Shown: piece by piece, positions 5,438-8,803 of the stretch
Layout: each line of letters begins with the position of its first letter
Numbering within the stretch: the first letter of the stretch is position 1
Origin: Quadrisphaera sp.
Lineage (GTDB): Bacteria > Actinomycetota > Actinomycetes > Actinomycetales > Quadrisphaeraceae
Assembly (NCBI GenBank): GCA_029258695.1
Contig: JARIBR010000054.1
Coordinates: 1-8,803 of the forward strand
Reading direction: 5' to 3'
DNA: 8,803 nt
Position numbers and translations under genes: made by a program
The notes under the pieces: model-generated
The model's input: the letters and a program-made list of their open reading frames with translations, nothing else
The model's database searches: none
Told to the model about the DNA's origin: nothing

Positions 5438-5452
5438 CAGGTGCTAGACCTG
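5438..5452 (+). promoter_or_regulatory. 5-5-5 inverted repeat directly before the decarboxylase start
   Basis: CAGGT (5438-5442) and ACCTG (5448-5452) are exact reverse complements around GCTAG, ending four bases before the ATG at 5457. The only purine-rich stretch near the start (AGG) is inside it and too far for a good Shine-Dalgarno. TAGACC (5445-5450) lies at a -10 distance from the ATG, so a leaderless transcript with an overlapping operator is possible. This is weak evidence. Confidence 0.3.
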
Positions 5453-5456
5453 CGCC

Positions 5457-7154
5457 ATGACCGACGCCGCTCACCCCGCCCCCGTCATCACCGTCGGCGC
5501 GTACCTGGCGCACCGCCTCGTGCAGCTGGGCGCCCCCCACGTCTTCGGGCTCCCCGGGGACTTCAACCTCAGCCTCCTCGACGAGATGCTCACCGTGCCC
5601 GACGTGGTGTGGGTCGGGAACACCAACGAGCTGAACGCGGCCTACGCCGCCGACGCGTACGCCCGCACCGCGCGCACCCCGGCCGCGCTGGTCACCACCT
5701 ATGGCGTCGGTGAGCTCTCCGCGATCAACGGCGTCGCGGGCAGCTTCGCCGAGGACGTCCCCGTGGTCCAGGTGACGGGCATGCCGTCGGCCACCCAGCG
5801 CGAGGGCGCGGCGCTGCTACACCACACCCTCGTCGACGGCGACTTCGACCACTTCGTCCGCGCGTACAAGGAGGTGGTCGGCGCCGGGGCCGTCCTGCGC
5901 GCCGAGGACGCCACCCTGCAGATCGACCGCACCCTGCGCGCCGCCCTCGAGTCGTCCAAGCCCGTGTACCTCGGGATCCCCTCCGACGTCGCGGTCGCCG
6001 AGGTCTCCTCGGCGTCGCTGTCCACCCCCCTGGCGCCGTCGGCCTCCGACCCCGCGGCCCTGGCCGGCTTCCGCGACGCCCTCGCGGGCGCCCTCTCCGG
6101 CGCCGAGCAGGTGACCGTGCTCGCCGGCACGCAGGTGCACCGGCGCCGCGCCGAGGACCTCCTCGTCGACGTGGCCGGGCGCCCCGGGGTGCGGGTCGCC
6201 ACCCTCGCCGGCGCCAAGGCGACGCTGCCTGAGGACCACCCGGCCTCGATCGGGACCTACATGGGCGCCATGACCACCTCCGCCGCCGTGCGCGAGGCGG
6301 TGGACTCCGCCCGGCCCCTGGTCCTGGCGGGCACGGTGTTCTCCGACGTGCTCACCGGGATGTTCTCCCACCGCTTCGACGTCGCGTCCTCGATCGAGCT
6401 GAGCATCAGCCACGCGCGGGTCGGCCGCGCGTTCTTCGACGGCGTGCACCTCGGTGACGGGCTCGCCGCGCTGGACGAGGTGCTCGCCGCCAGCGAGCGG
6501 GCGCCGTCGGCGCCGATCGGCGCCCCCGACGCCCCCGAGCCCACCCCCGTCGACGACGACGCCCCCCGGACCCAGGAGGAGCTCTGGCGCCAGGTCCAGG
6601 ACTGGCTGCCCGGCGGCGCCATCGCCGTCGCCGACGCGGGCACCGCCCTCTACGGGGCGCTGAGCCTGACGATGCACGAGGGCACCGAGCTGCTCGTGCA
6701 GCCCATCTGGTCGGCCATCGGCTTCACGCTGCCCGCCGTCCTCGGCACGTGCCTGTCCGCGCCGGAGCGCCAGAGCGTGCTGCTCATCGGCGACGGCGCG
6801 GCGCAGCTCACCGCCACCGAGCTGGCGACGATCTGGCAGCGGGGGCTGACGCCGGTCGTGGTGCTCATCGACAACGCGGGGTACACCATCGAGCGGGTCA
6901 TCCAGAGCCCGCGCGCGGTCTACCAGGACGTCACCGCGTGGGACTGGACGGCGCTGCCCGCGGCGCTGGCTCCGGGGGTCGACGTGCTCACCGCGAGCGC
7001 CAGCACCCCGGCGCAGCTGCGGTCGGCCCTGGCAAAGACCACGCAGGCCCTGGGGACGAGGCCCGTGCTGCTGCGGGTCGTGACCGGCCCTGACGACGAG
7101 CCGCCGCTGCTCACCGCGCTCGGGGAGAGCGTCAACGCCGCGCTCGCGGGGTGA
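5457..7154 (+). CDS. Thiamine-diphosphate 2-keto-acid decarboxylase (pyruvate/indolepyruvate decarboxylase family)
   Basis: A 565-residue cytoplasmic enzyme that decarboxylates a 2-keto acid to an aldehyde with thiamine diphosphate and a divalent metal. All catalytic landmarks are visible: Gly34-Asp35-Phe-Asn, the cofactor-activating Glu58 in Asn-Glu-Leu-Asn, the His122-His123 pair, and the cofactor/metal motif from Gly445-Asp446-Gly447 to Asn473. Glu479 follows in Gly-Tyr-Thr-Ile-Glu. These residues distinguish the family from acetolactate synthase and other relatives. Ala-Asp-Ala-Gly-Thr-Ala-Leu-Tyr (near 393-400) has Leu where Zymomonas pyruvate decarboxylase has a bulky Trp. This suggests a wider pocket, closer to indolepyruvate or branched-chain keto-acid decarboxylases. 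The Ile pair after Thr in Gly-Tyr-Thr-Ile-Glu-Arg-Val-Ile is pyruvate-decarboxylase-like, so the substrate stays open. A Pro/Ala-rich linker (about 345-368) joins the middle and C-terminal domains. No alcohol or aldehyde dehydrogenase gene is adjacent. Confidence 0.9.
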   Translation: MTDAAHPAPVITVGAYLAHRLVQLGAPHVFGLPGDFNLSLLDEMLTVPDVVWVGNTNELNAAYAADAYARTARTPAALVTTYGVGELSAINGVAGSFAEDVPVVQVTGMPSATQREGAALLHHTLVDGDFDHFVRAYKEVVGAGAVLRAEDATLQIDRTLRAALESSKPVYLGIPSDVAVAEVSSASLSTPLAPSASDPAALAGFRDALAGALSGAEQVTVLAGTQVHRRRAEDLLVDVAGRPGVRVATLAGAKATLPEDHPASIGTYMGAMTTSAAVREAVDSARPLVLAGTVFSDVLTGMFSHRFDVASSIELSISHARVGRAFFDGVHLGDGLAALDEVLAASERAPSAPIGAPDAPEPTPVDDDAPRTQEELWRQVQDWLPGGAIAVADAGTALYGALSLTMHEGTELLVQPIWSAIGFTLPAVLGTCLSAPERQSVLLIGDGAAQLTATELATIWQRGLTPVVVLIDNAGYTIERVIQSPRAVYQDVTAWDWTALPAALAPGVDVLTASASTPAQLRSALAKTTQALGTRPVLLRVVTGPDDEPPLLTALGESVNAALAG

Positions 7155-8803
7155 TCACGAGGCGCCGGCGGCCTCGCGCCCCAGCCGCTGCGCCAGGTAG
7201 GGCGCCGTGATGCTGGCCGGCGTGGCTGCCACGTCCTCCGGGGTGCCGGCCGCGACCACGCGCCCCCCGGCGTCGCCCCCGGACGGCCCGAGGTCGATGA
7301 CGTGGTCGGCGCCGGCGACCACGCCCATGTCGTGCTCGACGACGACGACGGTGGCGCCGTCGTCGACCAGCGCGTGCAGCTGGGCCATGAGGCGCTCGAC
7401 GTCAGCGGGGTGCAGCCCCGTGGTGGGCTCGTCGAGCAGGTAGAGGGTGCGCCCCCGCCGTGCCCGCTGCAGCTCGGTGGCGAGCTTGATGCGCTGGGCC
7501 TCCCCGCCGGACAGCTCCGGGGCCGGCTGGCCGAGGCGCAGGTAGCCCAGGCCCACCTGCTGCAGCACCGCGAGCCGGCGCGCCGCAGCGGGCACGTCGG
7601 CGAGGAAGTCCAGGGCCGCGTCCACGCTGAGGTCCAGGACCTGCCCGACGTCCTTGCCCCGGTAGGTCACCTCGAGGGTCTGAGCGTTGTAGCGCGACCC
7701 GTGGCACGTGGGGCAGGGCGCGTAGCTGCCGGGCAGGAACAGCAGCTCGACGGCGACGAACCCCTCGCCCTGGCAGGTGGGGCAGCGACCGGCCTCGACG
7801 TTGAAGGAGAACCGCGAGGCGTCGAAGCCCCGCTCCCTGGCCCCGTCGGTGGCGGCGAAGGTCTTGCGGACCGCGTCGAAGAGGCCCGTGTACGTGGCGA
7901 GGTTCGAGCGCGGCGTGCGCCCGATCGGCGCGGAGTCCACGCGGACCAGCCGCTCGAGCTGCTCCAGCCCCAGGACGCTGCGCACGCTCGCCGCGGGGGC
8001 CGGCTCGTCCTCGGTCGTGGGCGCCGCGGCCCCGGTGCGGCCCTCCGAGCCGTCACCGGCCGCCACCGTCGTGCTCCTCGGCCCCGTCGCCCCGCGCCCA
8101 CCTGCCCGCACGTGCTCGGCGACGACGTCGCCCAGCACCCGGGAGACCAGCGTCGTCTTGCCTGACCCGGAGACGCCGGTGACCGCGGTGAGCACCCCGA
8201 GCGGCACGTCCACGTCGACGTCGTCGAGGTTGTTGGCGCTCACGCCCCGCAGCCCCAGCCGTCCTCGGGGTTCGCGCCGGCGCTGCGGCGCCGGGGTCGC
8301 CGAGACGGCGCCCGGGCGCAGGTACCGGGCCGTCACGGACCTCTCCACGCCCGCCAGCCCGTCGGGCGGGCCGCTGAAGAGCACCTCGCCCCCGCCGTCG
8401 CCGGCCAGCGGGCCGACGTCGACGAGCCAGTCCGCGCTGCGCGCGACGTCCATGTCGTGCTCGACGACCAGCACCGAGTTCCCCGAGGCCTTGAGCGCGG
8501 CGAGGACCTCCAGCAGCGGCTCGGCGTCGGCGGGGTGCAGGCCGGCGGACGGCTCGTCGAGCACGTAGACCACCCCGAACAGCCCCGAGCGCAGCTGGGT
8601 GGCGATGCGCAGGCGCTGCATCTCCCCCGAGGACAGCGTCGGCGTCGCCCGCCCGCGGCTGAGGTAGCCCCGCCCCAGCTCCAGGCCCACCACGAGGCGA
8701 CGCAGCAGGTCCGCGGCGATGCTCACCGCGACGTCGGTGCCCTCCCCCGACGTCGCGTCGCCGAGGGCCGGCGTCGGGTGCTCCAGCGTCGCGGTCGGGC
8801 GCA
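7155..8803 (-). CDS. UvrA-like tandem ABC ATPase (excinuclease subunit A family, UvrA2 type), N-terminus missing
   Basis: About 549 C-terminal residues of a UvrA-family DNA-binding ATPase. The frame stays open to the window edge, so the GTG at 8726 is internal. In order there are the signature Leu-Ser-Ser-Gly-Glu-Met-Gln-Arg and a Walker B Leu-Asp-Glu-Pro-Ser of ATPase half I. Half II has Walker A Gly-Val-Ser-Gly-Ser-Gly-Lys-Thr-Thr (8151-8177). A zinc module Cys-Pro-Thr-Cys (7773-7784), 19 residues, Cys-Pro-Thr-Cys (7704-7715) follows, with the same spacing as E. coli UvrA. Leu-Ser-Gly-Gly-Glu, Leu-Asp-Glu-Pro-Thr-Thr and the closing Gly-Pro-Ser-Gly-Gly segment complete it. Ala-Gly-Leu-His-Pro-Ala-Asp after the first Walker B and the Ser-Ser-Gly-Glu signature fit the shorter UvrA-like (UvrA2, drug-resistance-associated) group better than housekeeping UvrA. 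Whether the UvrB-binding domain is absent cannot be seen. Its role is repair or tolerance of DNA-binding drugs by family. Confidence 0.88.
   Translation of the reverse strand, partial: RPTATLEHPTPALGDATSGEGTDVAVSIAADLLRRLVVGLELGRGYLSRGRATPTLSSGEMQRLRIATQLRSGLFGVVYVLDEPSAGLHPADAEPLLEVLAALKASGNSVLVVEHDMDVARSADWLVDVGPLAGDGGGEVLFSGPPDGLAGVERSVTARYLRPGAVSATPAPQRRREPRGRLGLRGVSANNLDDVDVDVPLGVLTAVTGVSGSGKTTLVSRVLGDVVAEHVRAGGRGATGPRSTTVAAGDGSEGRTGAAAPTTEDEPAPAASVRSVLGLEQLERLVRVDSAPIGRTPRSNLATYTGLFDAVRKTFAATDGARERGFDASRFSFNVEAGRCPTCQGEGFVAVELLFLPGSYAPCPTCHGSRYNAQTLEVTYRGKDVGQVLDLSVDAALDFLADVPAAARRLAVLQQVGLGYLRLGQPAPELSGGEAQRIKLATELQRARRGRTLYLLDEPTTGLHPADVERLMAQLHALVDDGATVVVVEHDMGVVAGADHVIDLGPSGGDAGGRVVAAGTPEDVAATPASITAPYLAQRLGREAAGAS

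Noticed and set aside
5395..5460. Small GTG-initiated frame of 21 codons whose TGA overlaps the decarboxylase ATG (ATGA), as a possible leader peptide
   Set aside because: It has no ribosome-binding site, starts just after a terminator hairpin, and has Pro/Arg/Gly-rich content that any GC-rich spacer gives.
5817..6677. Long minus-strand open frame antisense to the decarboxylase
   Set aside because: It is Gly/Val/His-rich translation of the complementary codons; the plus frame carries every catalytic motif.
7302..8165. Long plus-strand open frame antisense to the UvrA-like gene
   Set aside because: It is a shadow of the conserved ATPase frame, with no domain and no ribosome site.
8724..8726. 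GTG as the true start of the UvrA-like gene
   Set aside because: The frame continues open to the window edge, and half of ATPase domain I would be missing. It is an internal valine.
1..8803. tRNA, rRNA, CRISPR arrays, insertion sequences, integrase or attachment sites, known riboswitches
   Set aside because: I saw no supporting structure or sequence on either strand.

Overview
This is a very GC-rich window with strong G/C bias at third codon positions. It has GTG/ATG starts, stress genes of actinobacterial type and hairpins without U-tracts. Together these point to a high-GC Actinomycetota chromosome; I cannot name the genus from the sequence. I see no tRNA, rRNA, CRISPR, insertion sequence or phage gene, and the window reads as ordinary chromosomal sequence densely packed with genes.

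Layout. (1) 1-807, plus strand: the last codons of an upstream gene, probably an ABC ATPase, run by an ATGA overlap into an ABC-2 type permease. (2) 849-3321, minus strand: an NmrA-like NAD(P)-binding protein and an APC-family amino-acid permease, separated by about 160 bp that carries two perfect inverted repeats. (3) 3385-5317: a stress block made of a tandem-domain universal stress protein (minus), a 91-residue HspR-like MerR regulator (minus) and, divergent from it, a small heat-shock protein of the Hsp20/alpha-crystallin family (plus). (4) 5457-7154, plus: a thiamine-diphosphate 2-keto-acid decarboxylase of the pyruvate/indolepyruvate decarboxylase family. (5) 7155-8803, minus: a UvrA-like tandem ABC ATPase whose N-terminal part lies beyond the right edge. 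Its stop codon abuts the decarboxylase stop codon with no gap.

How the parts may work together. The most informative piece is the 162-bp divergent region between the MerR gene and hsp20. A good hsp20 promoter (TTGTCA-N17-TAGAAC) is overlaid with repeated TGTCAGA-like half-sites and a perfect ACAGATCTGT palindrome. This is the layout expected if the small MerR protein represses hsp20 and perhaps itself. The hsp20 Shine-Dalgarno can also fold with the four bases just before the start codon, which suggests a second, translational layer of heat control. Upstream of the universal stress protein gene lies a sequence close to the DosR/DevR (hypoxia/dormancy) box. Both tandem universal stress proteins and alpha-crystallin proteins are typical members of that regulon in mycobacteria. 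These regulatory ideas are inferences from motifs and gene order. The protein families themselves are clear. I do not see a wholly new system here; the candidate novelty is regulatory.
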